Below, piece after piece: positions 33,920 through 41,802 of a DNA stretch of 64,000 bases. The position numbers were made by a program, and so were the translations under genes. Position 1 is the first letter of the stretch. Every line of letters starts with the position of its first letter. The stretch is from Planctomycetota bacterium (GTDB lineage Bacteria; Planctomycetota; UBA1135; GCA-002686595): NCBI GenBank assembly GCA_002862085.1, contig PKCK01000099.1:19490-83489 (forward strand), given 5' to 3'. The notes beneath the pieces were generated by a model that saw nothing but the letters and a program-made list of their open reading frames with translations, had not been told where the DNA came from and did not search any database.

Positions 33920-34702
33920 CCGATCGCCGATGGCCGCGGTCCACCGCGGCCAGGGACCTCTGCTGGGTCGCGCCTCCTCGCCGTCTCGCGTTCGCAGGAC
34001 CCGCCGCGTGACGAAGCGGTAGAGCGGCTTCACCGTGCGCATCCAGACCAGGGCGATGCCCCGGCGGCGCATCCGCGCGGACTCCTCCACGCGGAGCGCC
34101 GCGGGCCCGCGGCCGTCCCTCGTGTAACGCCGACGGTGCTTCTGCACGTGTCTCAGGTCGTCGCGGCAGCGCGCCTCGAACCAGCGGCCGCGCCGCTGCG
34201 GATGAAGGGTCGCGAGCTGGAAGTCGATGAGGACTGGCGCGCCGTCGATCCCCACGACGACGTTCTGCTCCTTGTGCAGGTCGTTGTGGCAGACGCCCGC
34301 GGCGTGCAGCTCGGCGACCCGGCGCTCGAGCAGGTCGAAGAAGTCGAGGGGCAGGGACTCTGCGCGATGGAGCGGGTCGCCCTCGGCGTAGGGCCGCAGA
34401 TGCACGCGCTCCGGGTCGGGGCGCGCGCCGCGGACCGTCTCGAGGGAGCGCGCCTCACGGAGCAGCGTCTCGTCGAGGTCCGGCGCCGCGGCGACGCCTC
34501 GCACGCCGCACTCCCGGAGTCGCCGGAGCGCGCGCGCCTCCCGGCGCGCGAGGAGCCCCGCGGCCCAGCCCAGCCCGGCCCGCGCCGTGACCACGCGCCT
34601 GACGAGGCGCACAGCCGGCCGGCTGCTCACCCCGTCCACGCGCACCAGTTCGACGCAGCCGAAGGTGTCGTGTTTCAGCTCCTTCTCGATGCGGACCGGC
34701 AT
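33857..34702 (-). CDS. Small protein-kinase-fold protein (RIO/InaA-like)
   Basis: A 281-aa soluble protein with the C-lobe motifs of a kinase: the catalytic loop HNDLHKEQN (residues about 139-147) and the metal-binding DFQ in VLIDFQLA replacing DFG. The N-lobe is weak; there is no obvious glycine loop. Such small kinases resemble RIO or lipopolysaccharide-kinase (InaA/Kdo kinase) families. The residues after about 225 are basic and Trp-rich, then Gln/Ala-rich. The ATG at 34702 matches the head of the fold; the longer upstream frame overlaps the divergent ABC gene. Near lpxB by 4 kb, a role in LPS-core phosphorylation is possible but unproven. Confidence 0.68.
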   Translation of the reverse strand: MPVRIEKELKHDTFGCVELVRVDGVSSRPAVRLVRRVVTARAGLGWAAGLLARREARALRRLRECGVRGVAAAPDLDETLLREARSLETVRGARPDPERVHLRPYAEGDPLHRAESLPLDFFDLLERRVAELHAAGVCHNDLHKEQNVVVGIDGAPVLIDFQLATLHPQRRGRWFEARCRDDLRHVQKHRRRYTRDGRGPAALRVEESARMRRRGIALVWMRTVKPLYRFVTRRVLRTRDGEEARPSRGPWPRWTAAIGDRSVEAAQEASQQPASDVQAQD

Positions 34703-34727
34703 CGCGCCACCTACCGTACTCCGGCCC

Positions 34728-35702
34728 ATGACGACGAGCACAGCCCCGCACCCTGGAGGAGCCAGAGGCGCCAACGCGCCCCGGGAGGGGACGATCCTCG
34801 TCCGCGACCTCGGCCACCGCTTCGGCGACAAGACCGCCCTCGAGGACGGCCTCGAGCTCCGCGTGGAAGCGGGCGGCGTGGTGGGGCTCCTCGGACCGAA
34901 CGGCAGCGGCAAGAGCACCCTCATGCGCCTGCTCGTGGGCCTCGTCCCCCTCGAGCGCGGCGCGATCTCCGTCGACGGCGTCCAGCTGGAGAAGGACGGC
35001 CTCGAGGTGCGCAGACGGGTCACGTACGCCCCCGGGGAGCTCCACCTCTACGGCGAGCTCACCGGCGAGGAGCACCTCCGGGTGCTCCTGCGAGCCAGGC
35101 CCGCGGCGGCCCTCCGCCGCGCGCGGGAGACCGCGGAGGAGCTCGGCCTCCCCCTGAAGCGCCGGGTCCGTGGCTACAGCCACGGCATGAAGCGCCAGCT
35201 CGTCTTCGCCGCTGCCATGGCGCCGTCCGTCCGCGTCCGCATCCTCGACGAGATCTCCGAGGGCCTGGATCCCGCCAAGCGCAGCCAGATCCTGGATCAC
35301 ATCGAGCACGACGCCGCCTCGGGAACCACGATCCTGCTCTCCTCGCACCACCTCGGCGAGGTCGATCGCGCGTGCCAGCGCATCGTCTTCCTCAGCGCCG
35401 GCCGGATCATCGCGGACGAGACCGCCGAGGCCGTCCGGGCCCGCGCCGCGCGCGTCCTGAAGCTACGCTTCCCCGAGAGCGCGGACGGCGAGGCCGTCGC
35501 AGCCGCGCTGCAGGGCGCGGACGTCGAGACGCTGTCGCGCGAGAACGGAGTCTTCCGGCTGGTGCTCGAGGATGAGGATCCACGCCCCTTCCTCGGGCGC
35601 CTCGCCGCCGCGGAGGGCCTGCCGGCTCCCCTCTCCATCGAGCACGGCCGCCTCAGCCTCCGAGAGCTCTACCGCTCGCTCTACGGAGTGGAGGGGACCT
35701 GA
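34728..35702 (+). CDS. ABC transporter ATP-binding protein
   Basis: A 324-aa nucleotide-binding subunit. Walker A GPNGSGKST, a signature of the ABC-2 subtype (YSHGMKRQ), Walker B and D-loop (RILDEISEGLDP) and switch His (LLSSHH) are all present. The C-terminal 100 residues (after about 225) form a regulatory extension seen in CcmA/NodI-type ATPases. The ATG at 34728 gives a Gly/Pro-rich N-terminal tail of about 20 residues. It is coupled to the next gene, whose ATG overlaps the stop as TGATG. The substrate is unknown. Confidence 0.9.
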   Translation: MTTSTAPHPGGARGANAPREGTILVRDLGHRFGDKTALEDGLELRVEAGGVVGLLGPNGSGKSTLMRLLVGLVPLERGAISVDGVQLEKDGLEVRRRVTYAPGELHLYGELTGEEHLRVLLRARPAAALRRARETAEELGLPLKRRVRGYSHGMKRQLVFAAAMAPSVRVRILDEISEGLDPAKRSQILDHIEHDAASGTTILLSSHHLGEVDRACQRIVFLSAGRIIADETAEAVRARAARVLKLRFPESADGEAVAAALQGADVETLSRENGVFRLVLEDEDPRPFLGRLAAAEGLPAPLSIEHGRLSLRELYRSLYGVEGT

Positions 35703-36466
35703 TGCTGCACGGCCTCAAGAGCTACCTGGTCTACTCCTTCGGGTTCTTGCTCGTCCTCGAGATCATGATCGCGGCGGCCATCTATTGGTGGCCGACCTTC
35801 GAGGACAACGCCCAGAACATCATCAACATCGCGTCGCGCATCCCCGTCCTCGGAGGACTCGCGACGACGGTCAAGGAGAAGGGCGTCAGCGCCTACGTGT
35901 ACGGCCAGCAGTACTTCAAGGGCTGCGCCGCTCTGGGCACCGCGGCCTGCGTCCTGTTCGCCGCCCCCTCCGTGGCCGGTGAGGTCCATCGCGGCACGAT
36001 GGAGATGTGGCTCGCGCGTCCGGTCTCACGGTCGCGTCTGTTCACCGAACGGTGGCTCGGCGGCTTCGCGGCGATCGCGGTACCGGTGGTCCTCTCGAGC
36101 CTGTCGATCGCCTGGATGCTTCCCTGGGTCGACGACTCGATGCCGCTGGGCGACCTCGCGCTGACGTCCCTCCACATGGTGCTCTTCCTCGCGCCGATCT
36201 ACGCCGCGACCTTCGCGTGGTCGTCCATCGGCTCGGAGCCGATGCGGATCAGCTTCGTGATGCTCTTCCTCTCCGTGCTGGCCTTCGCCATGTACCTCGT
36301 GGAGGCGGTCACGAACTACACGCCCTACCGCATCGTCGACATCCGCGTCTTCCTCGACATCGAAGCGACGGGACGCCTCGACTGGCGGTACTACGTCCCG
36401 CTCACGGCCGCGACCCTGGCCGGGTACGTGGTGGGACTGCGCAGCTTCCTGCGCCGGACGCCCTGA
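35702..36466 (+). CDS. ABC-2-type permease
   Basis: A 254-aa membrane protein with about six transmembrane segments, the first at residues 12-30 (FGFLLVLEIMIAAAIYW), then a large loop, segments near 75-95, 115-135, 155-175, 180-200 and 230-248. The sequence AGEVHRGTMEMWLARPVSR after the second segment is the cytoplasmic coupling loop typical of ABC-2 permeases (family pattern E-x-G-T-x-E-x-L-L). It pairs with the ATPase before it and probably forms an exporter; ABC-2 systems move polysaccharides, lipids, drugs or peptides. The next gene converges 4 nt later. Confidence 0.85.
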   Translation: MLHGLKSYLVYSFGFLLVLEIMIAAAIYWWPTFEDNAQNIINIASRIPVLGGLATTVKEKGVSAYVYGQQYFKGCAALGTAACVLFAAPSVAGEVHRGTMEMWLARPVSRSRLFTERWLGGFAAIAVPVVLSSLSIAWMLPWVDDSMPLGDLALTSLHMVLFLAPIYAATFAWSSIGSEPMRISFVMLFLSVLAFAMYLVEAVTNYTPYRIVDIRVFLDIEATGRLDWRYYVPLTAATLAGYVVGLRSFLRRTP

Positions 36467-36470
36467 GGTC

Positions 36471-37955
36471 TCAGCGTCCGCCCGCCCGGATCCAGGCGCG
36501 GAGCGCCTCCTCGAGCTCCGCGACGTCGACTCCCTCGAGGGCCGCCTCCAGCGCGCGCTCGCGCGCCCGCCCCGCCGCAGCGCGCAACCGAGAGCCGGTC
36601 ATCCCCGAGAACGCGGCGCCCTCGGCCTCGAGCCTCCAGCGCGCGCGGAGCTCCGCGAAGTAGCGCTCGAGCAGCCCTCCCCAGGCCTCCTCGGCGCGCG
36701 CCGCGCGTGACGTGCGCAGGAACCTCACCAGGGCGTAGCCCATCGAGTAGTTCACGTCCGGACTGGCGTAGTACTCCTGCTGGCTCATGCGCAGGAGCGT
36801 CTCGAGAGCGGGGAGGGATCCGCTCGCAAGCCGCGTCCGGAGGAAGCGCTCGCGTTCAGGCAGGCCTTCGATCCGGATCACGCGCCCGCGGTCGACCACC
36901 GCGCCCGCGTAGAACTCCGCGGTCCCCTCGTCGTACCACGCGTGCGGCCGCACCGCGCTCGCGGTGTGGTGGACGAACTGGTGGCAGGCCTCGTGGTACA
37001 GGGTGCACAGCGTCGGGTGTCCCGCGGGCAGCCGCCCCTCGCGGACCTCCCGTGCGTCGTAGAGGACGAGCTCCCGGGTGTTCGGGTTGAAGTGGCCCAC
37101 CGTGCCCGGGTTCCCGCCGAAGGTCAGGTACTCGCCGCGGTCGCGGCAGACGCGGACGACGCTCAGCGATTCGGCGGGCCGGTCGGGCGGGAAGTCCGAG
37201 GTGAAGCGCCTGCGCACGGCGACGAGCTCGTCCGCGATCTGCTCGAGCACCGGCGCGCTCCCCGGACCGTGGTAGAGCACGATCGAGTGCTCGGTGTCGC
37301 GCACCGACCAGCCGTCCACGAGCGCGCAGGCCACTTCGATGCGCTCCTCCACATGAGGCAGACGGGTGCGCCGATAGCGTCGAGTCCAGCGGGCCCGCTC
37401 CTCGTCGATCTCCGCGTGGCTGAAGAACCGGAAGCTCGAGGCGACCCGCGCGAACACGCGCGTCTCTCGCCGCTCGATTCGCGGCTCACACTCCCCCACG
37501 AAGATCAAGGCGCGGGTGTCCTCGATCCAGCCGTGGACGAAGAGCGCGCGGGTCTCCCCGGCGCCGTCGAGGTACGCCCCCGTGAATCGAGCGGGCGTGC
37601 GTCCGTACCGTTTGCGCACCGAGCGCTCCCGCGCGAGCTCGGACGGCTGGAACGTACGGAGCACCCAGCGCTGCACGTCCTCGGCCGTGGCCGCGTCCTC
37701 GACCGTGAAGACCTGGTGGGTGACCGGTGCCCGCCGGTCCTTCGGCGCGTCCTTCGGCGCGTGGACGAGCAGGAGCCCCTCGCTCCCCGGCGGAACCGGT
37801 CGCGCCTCGAAGGCCGCTGGCAGGCCGATCGAGAAGCCGTGTTCGGGGTGCTTGCTCGTCAGGTCGAACGCTGACGCAGGCGCGGCCGCGATGCACGCGA
37901 GGAGACAGGGCCGCAGGACGCGGCCAGCGCGGTGAAGAGCAGGGAGGAGCGCCAT
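36471..37955 (-). CDS. Secreted metallopeptidase-like protein, DUF1570 type
   Basis: A 494-aa exported protein with a signal peptide (LRPCLLACIAAAPASAF). Residues 20-180 are beta-rich. The C-terminal half has a zinc-peptidase motif HEACH (321-325) and a downstream Glu (E343, WYDEGTAEF) at the distance expected of a gluzincin third ligand. This arrangement and the surrounding sequence (GTVGHFNPNTRELVLYD before it) match the DUF1570-type peptidases frequent in Planctomycetota. Substrate unknown; it probably acts in the periplasm or outside. The next gene in transcription direction is the ABC permease, convergent. Confidence 0.8.
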   Translation of the reverse strand: MALLPALHRAGRVLRPCLLACIAAAPASAFDLTSKHPEHGFSIGLPAAFEARPVPPGSEGLLLVHAPKDAPKDRRAPVTHQVFTVEDAATAEDVQRWVLRTFQPSELARERSVRKRYGRTPARFTGAYLDGAGETRALFVHGWIEDTRALIFVGECEPRIERRETRVFARVASSFRFFSHAEIDEERARWTRRYRRTRLPHVEERIEVACALVDGWSVRDTEHSIVLYHGPGSAPVLEQIADELVAVRRRFTSDFPPDRPAESLSVVRVCRDRGEYLTFGGNPGTVGHFNPNTRELVLYDAREVREGRLPAGHPTLCTLYHEACHQFVHHTASAVRPHAWYDEGTAEFYAGAVVDRGRVIRIEGLPERERFLRTRLASGSLPALETLLRMSQQEYYASPDVNYSMGYALVRFLRTSRAARAEEAWGGLLERYFAELRARWRLEAEGAAFSGMTGSRLRAAAGRARERALEAALEGVDVAELEEALRAWIRAGGR

Positions 37956-37988
37956 GGAGGGTGGATCGGCGCCTGCTCGCGGGCTCCC

Positions 37989-38690
37989 TCAGCCGAACCA
38001 GCGAGCGAGCCGGAGCCGCCACCGGAAGGTCCAGCCCCGGGACCCCCGCGTTTCGGGATGGGACGCTGCGAGGCGCGCGGCCTCGGCGAAGGCGGCGTCC
38101 GCCGCCGCCGCGTTCTTCCGCCCTCGCTCGACGCGCCCGCGCAGGAGCGCGCTCTCGGGAGCCGGGCCGTGGTTGAGCTCGAAGCGCGCGATCCGCTCGC
38201 TCGCCGCGTCGTATCGCGCGAGGGCGTGATCGAGGCGAGCCGCGAGCAGCATCGCAGCCCCGTAGCCGTGCTCCTCGTCCTCCGCCAGCAGCCCCTCGAG
38301 GACCTCGAGCCCGCGCGCCCGCTCCTCACCGCCGACCGCGGCTGCCGCGCGCGCGAAGCCGTAGCGCCATTCGAGGCTCGCTGGATCCATCTCCATCGCC
38401 TCGCGGAACAGGGGCAAAGCCCTGCGCGCGCGGCCTTGGGAGAGATGGAGCCCTGCGAGCTTGCCCTTGTGGTGCGGCGTGTTCACCGAGCCGAGCGACC
38501 GCTCGAGGGCGCGCCGTCGGCCCGCGTCCACCGCCTCCGTACCCACCTTGGCGAGCGCCGCCGAGAGGAGGATCGCCGTGAACCAGAACCCGAGGAACGG
38601 GATCCGGAAGAGCCCGCCCACCAGGGGCACCTGGGCCAGGAGACCCGTCAGGAAGAAGACGGCGACGAAGAAGAGCAGGAAGCGCAGCAC
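37989..38690 (-). CDS. Membrane protein with TPR-like repeats
   Basis: A 233-aa protein starting at a GTG (38690) chosen because it opens two adjacent transmembrane segments (LRFLLFFVAVFFLTGLLAQ; FLGFWFTAILLSAALA); no ATG exists at the right place. The remaining 180 residues are helical and repeat-like: LAGLHLSQGRARRALPLFRE and ARGLEVLEGLLAEDEEHGY have the pattern of tetratricopeptide repeats. It probably hangs from the membrane on the cytoplasmic side as a protein-binding scaffold. It is 33 nt upstream of the secreted peptidase gene on the same strand and divergent from lpxB. Start uncertain. Confidence 0.62.
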   Translation of the reverse strand: MLRFLLFFVAVFFLTGLLAQVPLVGGLFRIPFLGFWFTAILLSAALAKVGTEAVDAGRRRALERSLGSVNTPHHKGKLAGLHLSQGRARRALPLFREAMEMDPASLEWRYGFARAAAAVGGEERARGLEVLEGLLAEDEEHGYGAAMLLAARLDHALARYDAASERIARFELNHGPAPESALLRGRVERGRKNAAAADAAFAEAARLAASHPETRGSRGWTFRWRLRLARWFG

Positions 38691-38766
38691 GGCGGGCGGA
38701 GGGTAGCCGAAGAGGCCGGCGAGGAATCCCTGGAGCCCGGGCGCCGGGCCCGTATTCTCGCGCCCC

Positions 38767-40098
38767 GTGGCTCCCCTCTCTCCGAAGAGCGCGGCGCGCC
38801 TCGAGCTGGCCCGCGCGGTCGGCGGCGGGCTCTGCGTCCCCCTGCGCTTCGCCGCGCACCTCCTGACACGGCGCAGCGAGATGGCGTCCATCCGCGCGGA
38901 CGTCGTCGCCGGAGCGGGGCGCGTGGACGAGCCGCCGACCGCGGCCCTGCCCATGAACCGGCCGCTGCGCCTCTTCGTGGGCGCGGCGGAGGCCTCCGGG
39001 GAGATCCACGCCGCCTCGCTCGTGCGCAGCGTGCGCGCGCTCGCGGCCGCGCAGGGCGCGCCGGAGCCCGTGATCACCGCGATCGGCGGGGAGCGCCTGC
39101 GCGCCCTCGGCGTCGAGCCCCTCGCCGACCCCGTGGCCCGGGCCCGCACGGGCTTCGACGGCGTGCTCGAGTCGCTCCCCTACTACGCCGGAGTCCTCGA
39201 GCGCGCCGCGGAGCACGCGCGGGACACACGGCCCGACGTCTTCGTACCCGTCGACTCTCCCGCGCTCCACGTGCCCATGGCGCGCATGGTCGGACGCCAC
39301 GGGGTCCCGGTCGTCCATCTCGTCGCGCCCCAGTACTGGGGCTGGGCGCCGTGGCGCGTGGGGGCTTACCGCCGCGCGGTCGATCTCGCGCTCACGCTGC
39401 TCCCCCACGAGCCCAGCTGGTTCGGCCGCCACCGCGTGAACACCCGTCACGTGGGGCATCCCCTGCTCGACGCGCTGGCGGACGTGCCGGTGACCCGCCC
39501 CGATCCGGCGAGCCTCACGCTCGCGATCCTCCCCGGGAGCCGCGCTGGCGTGATCGAGCGGAACCTCCCCTGGATGCTGGACGCCCTCGGCCCCCTCCGC
39601 GAGGCGGCGCCCGGGCTGGACGTCGCGGTGCTTCAGTCCACGGACGAGCATCGCGAGCTCATCGAGTCGATCTGCACCGGCCGCGCGCGACTCGAGACCG
39701 GGGACCTGCACGAACAGCTCTCCCGCGCGCGGGCCGCCTTCGCGGTCTCGGGGACGGTGCTCACGGACGTGCTGCACCACCGTCTCCCCCACGTCGTCGT
39801 CTATCGCATCGCGAAGCGCCTCGAGGAGTTCATCTACCGGCGCGTGCTGACGACGCCCTATTTCGCCTCCACGAACCTCCTCGCCGGACGCGAGGTGGTC
39901 CCCGAGCACTGCTTCCGGGGCGACGGGCCCCGGGAACTCGTGGGTCGCCAGCTGGTCGACGCGTGGCTGGACGGCCCCGCGCGCGAGGCCATGTGCGCGG
40001 GGATCGAGGACGCTGCCGCCCGGCTGGGCGGGGCCGGCGCCATCGACCGCGCCGCGAGACACGCCCTCGCTGTGGCATCGGGCGCCGCGCGGACATGA
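38767..40098 (+). CDS. lpxB: Lipid-A-disaccharide synthase
   Basis: A GT19 glycosyltransferase joining UDP-diacylglucosamine and lipid X. From about residue 63 the family core begins: LRLFVGAAEASGEIHAASLV, then QYWGWAPWRV, HVGHPLLDAL, LPGSRAGVIERNLPWML and SGTVLTDVL. The GTG start gives 443 aa, about 60 longer than E. coli LpxB; the ATG at 38953 would give the usual length. The extension (MAPLSPKSAARLELARAVG) looks amphipathic and might help peripheral membrane binding, so both starts are kept open. Its presence argues for an LPS-bearing outer membrane. No other lpx genes are adjacent. Confidence 0.87.
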   Translation: MAPLSPKSAARLELARAVGGGLCVPLRFAAHLLTRRSEMASIRADVVAGAGRVDEPPTAALPMNRPLRLFVGAAEASGEIHAASLVRSVRALAAAQGAPEPVITAIGGERLRALGVEPLADPVARARTGFDGVLESLPYYAGVLERAAEHARDTRPDVFVPVDSPALHVPMARMVGRHGVPVVHLVAPQYWGWAPWRVGAYRRAVDLALTLLPHEPSWFGRHRVNTRHVGHPLLDALADVPVTRPDPASLTLAILPGSRAGVIERNLPWMLDALGPLREAAPGLDVAVLQSTDEHRELIESICTGRARLETGDLHEQLSRARAAFAVSGTVLTDVLHHRLPHVVVYRIAKRLEEFIYRRVLTTPYFASTNLLAGREVVPEHCFRGDGPRELVGRQLVDAWLDGPAREAMCAGIEDAAARLGGAGAIDRAARHALAVASGAART

Positions 40099-40111
40099 AA
40101 TAGCGGACGTC

Positions 40112-40864
40112 ATGTCGCAGACCGAGCCCCCTGGAGCCCGGCAGAGGCCCGAGGGCCCCTCCGAGGAGCGCGCCCGGTCGCGCGGGGAGGATTCCCTCGA
40201 TTCCGTGAATGCCACCGGGAGCCCGGAGTACGCGCCCTCTGCGATGCAGTGCGAGGCGACCCAGCTCATGACCGCGGCCCGCTCGGGCCACCGAGAGGCC
40301 TTCGAGGACCTCTTCGCGAAGGTCCGCGGCTCCGCGTTCCACGCGGCGCGGTCGCTGGTCGGCAACCACGAGGACGCCCAGGACCTCACCCAGGAAGCCT
40401 TCGTGAAGGCCTACCGGGCGCGGGAGAGCTACGACCCTGGTCAGCCCTTCCTCCCCTGGTTCCACAGGATCCTGCGCAACACCTGCTTCAGCTTCCTGCG
40501 CAAGCGCGGGCGGCTGCGGGAGCGCTCGATCCACGCCCGGGCGAACGCCCAGGACGACGGGGACGACACCTGGGAGATCCTCGACGTCCGCGCCGCATCG
40601 CCGTCGGACGGCGCCGAGGCGCGTGAGACCACGGACGTGTTCGCCCGGGCCCTCGAGCGGCTCTCGGCACGCGACCGCGAGATCATCGTGCTGCGCCACT
40701 ACCAGGAGCTCTCCTACAAGGAGATCGCGGCCGCCCTCTCGATCCCCGAGGGCACCGTGATGTCCCGCCTCTATCACGCGCGCAAGCGCCTGCGCGGGCT
40801 GCTCGCGAACCAGGTCGACGACCTCATCGACGAGGGCGGAATCGCCAGGGGCAGCAACGCATGA
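40112..40864 (+). CDS. ECF-type RNA polymerase sigma factor
   Basis: A 250-aa extracytoplasmic-function sigma factor. Region 2 spans about residues 60-130 (NHEDAQDLTQEAFVKAYRA and FLPWFHRILRNTCFSFLRKR), and region 4 about 180-240 with the helix-turn-helix (LSYKEIAAALSIPEGTVMSRLYHARKRL). The N-terminal 50 residues are a low-complexity extension longer than usual. It starts 13 nt after lpxB. Its stop overlaps the start of a 34-codon ORF as ATGA, which in turn overlaps the putative anti-sigma factor gene. Confidence 0.92.
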   Translation: MSQTEPPGARQRPEGPSEERARSRGEDSLDSVNATGSPEYAPSAMQCEATQLMTAARSGHREAFEDLFAKVRGSAFHAARSLVGNHEDAQDLTQEAFVKAYRARESYDPGQPFLPWFHRILRNTCFSFLRKRGRLRERSIHARANAQDDGDDTWEILDVRAASPSDGAEARETTDVFARALERLSARDREIIVLRHYQELSYKEIAAALSIPEGTVMSRLYHARKRLRGLLANQVDDLIDEGGIARGSNA

Positions 40865-40965
40865 AGTTCCACGAGCATCGGACGACGCACCGGATGGCTC
40901 CGCTGCGCCGTCGCTCCGCGGCTCCTCCCGTGGAGGTGCGCAGCGTGGAGGGCGTCCAGACATGA
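40861..40965 (+). CDS. 34-aa basic peptide linking sigma factor and anti-sigma gene
   Basis: This ORF is missing from the six-frame track. Its ATG overlaps the sigma-factor stop as ATGA, and its own stop overlaps the start of the next gene in the same way (ATG 40962, TGA 40963-40965). The peptide is basic with clustered His (MKFHEHRTTHR) and an Arg run (LRRRSAAPP). Two exact ATGA junctions flanking one short frame are unlikely by chance in an intergenic spacer. It may be a real small protein or a translational-coupling device that ties anti-sigma output to sigma translation. Confidence 0.55.
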   Translation: MKFHEHRTTHRMAPLRRRSAAPPVEVRSVEGVQT

Positions 40966-41441
40966 GCACGTACATCGACAGGACGGCGCCCGGCGCCGGC
41001 GAAGAGGGCGCGCCGCCGCCCGACGAGCTCCTCGCCATGGCCTTCGCCGACGGTGAGCTGAGCCCCGAGGAGCGGCTCGCCTTCGAGCAGCGCATGGTCC
41101 GCGAGGAGGGCCTCGCGCGCCTGGTCTCCGAGCACATGGCTCTCGACGTGCTCGCCCGACGGGTCGCGCCGAAGGAGCCGCAGGATCACGAGTGGGAGCG
41201 CCTGCGCCTGAACCCGCTCTTCGTGGGCACCCGCTCGAGCGGGTGGGCCCTGCTCGCCCTGGGCTCGGTGACCACCCTCGCGTTGACCGTCTTCGGTGTG
41301 GCCACCAACGAGAGCCTCTCCATCCCCACCCGCGTCGGGATCCTGGGCGCCCTCCTGGGCTTCCTCCTTCTCTTCCTGACCGTGGCCGCGCGCCGCCTGC
41401 GGACCATGCCCCTGGACCCCTATCGCCACGTGGAGCGCTGA
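40962..41441 (+). CDS. Putative membrane anti-sigma factor
   Basis: A 159-aa protein. The N-terminal 70 residues (LLAMAFADGELSPEERLAFEQ, then LVSEHMALDVLARR) match the helical sigma-binding layout of anti-sigma domains, including the ADGELSPEE sequence common in them; the zinc-binding HxxxCxxC motif is missing. Two transmembrane segments follow (WALLALGSVTTLALTVFG; GILGALLGFLLLFLTVA) with a short loop between. It sits directly downstream of the ECF sigma factor and is coupled to it through the small ORF. No periplasmic sensor domain exists, so any signal must reach it through the membrane or a partner. Confidence 0.72.
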   Translation: MSTYIDRTAPGAGEEGAPPPDELLAMAFADGELSPEERLAFEQRMVREEGLARLVSEHMALDVLARRVAPKEPQDHEWERLRLNPLFVGTRSSGWALLALGSVTTLALTVFGVATNESLSIPTRVGILGALLGFLLLFLTVAARRLRTMPLDPYRHVER

Positions 41442-41450
41442 GGTGACCCG

Positions 41451-41783
41451 ATGTTGATCGTCACGACCAACGAGCTCTTCGGCTCCGAGATCGCCGAGAC
41501 CCTCGGCCTCGTCCGCGGCACCACCGTCCGCAGCAGGCACCTCGGAAGCAGCCTCATCGGCTTCATGAAGGGCCTCGTCGGCGGCGAGGTGCACGAGTAC
41601 ACCAAGATCGTCGCCGAGGCCCGCGAGGAGGCCATCGACCGCATGAAGGCCGACGCCCTCGCGCTCGGCGCCGACGCGGTCGTCGGCTTCCGCTTCGCCA
41701 CCAGCGAGGTGGCCGCGAGCGCGGCCGAGGTCGTGGCCTACGGCACGGCGGTGCGCCTCCGGTCGAACGCGGAGTCCTCGTGA
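41451..41783 (+). CDS. YbjQ/UPF0145-family protein
   Basis: A 110-aa protein of the UPF0145 family, sometimes annotated as a heavy-metal-binding domain. It has the signature opening (IVTTNELFGSEIAETLGLVRGTTV) and the later ALGADAVVGFRF. Members form pentamer-like rings in structures; function is unknown. The start has one of the few clear Shine-Dalgarno-like sequences here (GAGGTGA). It lies 9 nt after the anti-sigma gene, so probably in the same transcript. Confidence 0.9.
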   Translation: MLIVTTNELFGSEIAETLGLVRGTTVRSRHLGSSLIGFMKGLVGGEVHEYTKIVAEAREEAIDRMKADALALGADAVVGFRFATSEVAASAAEVVAYGTAVRLRSNAESS

Positions 41784-41802
41784 CGCCGCGCGCAGCCGGC
41801 GG

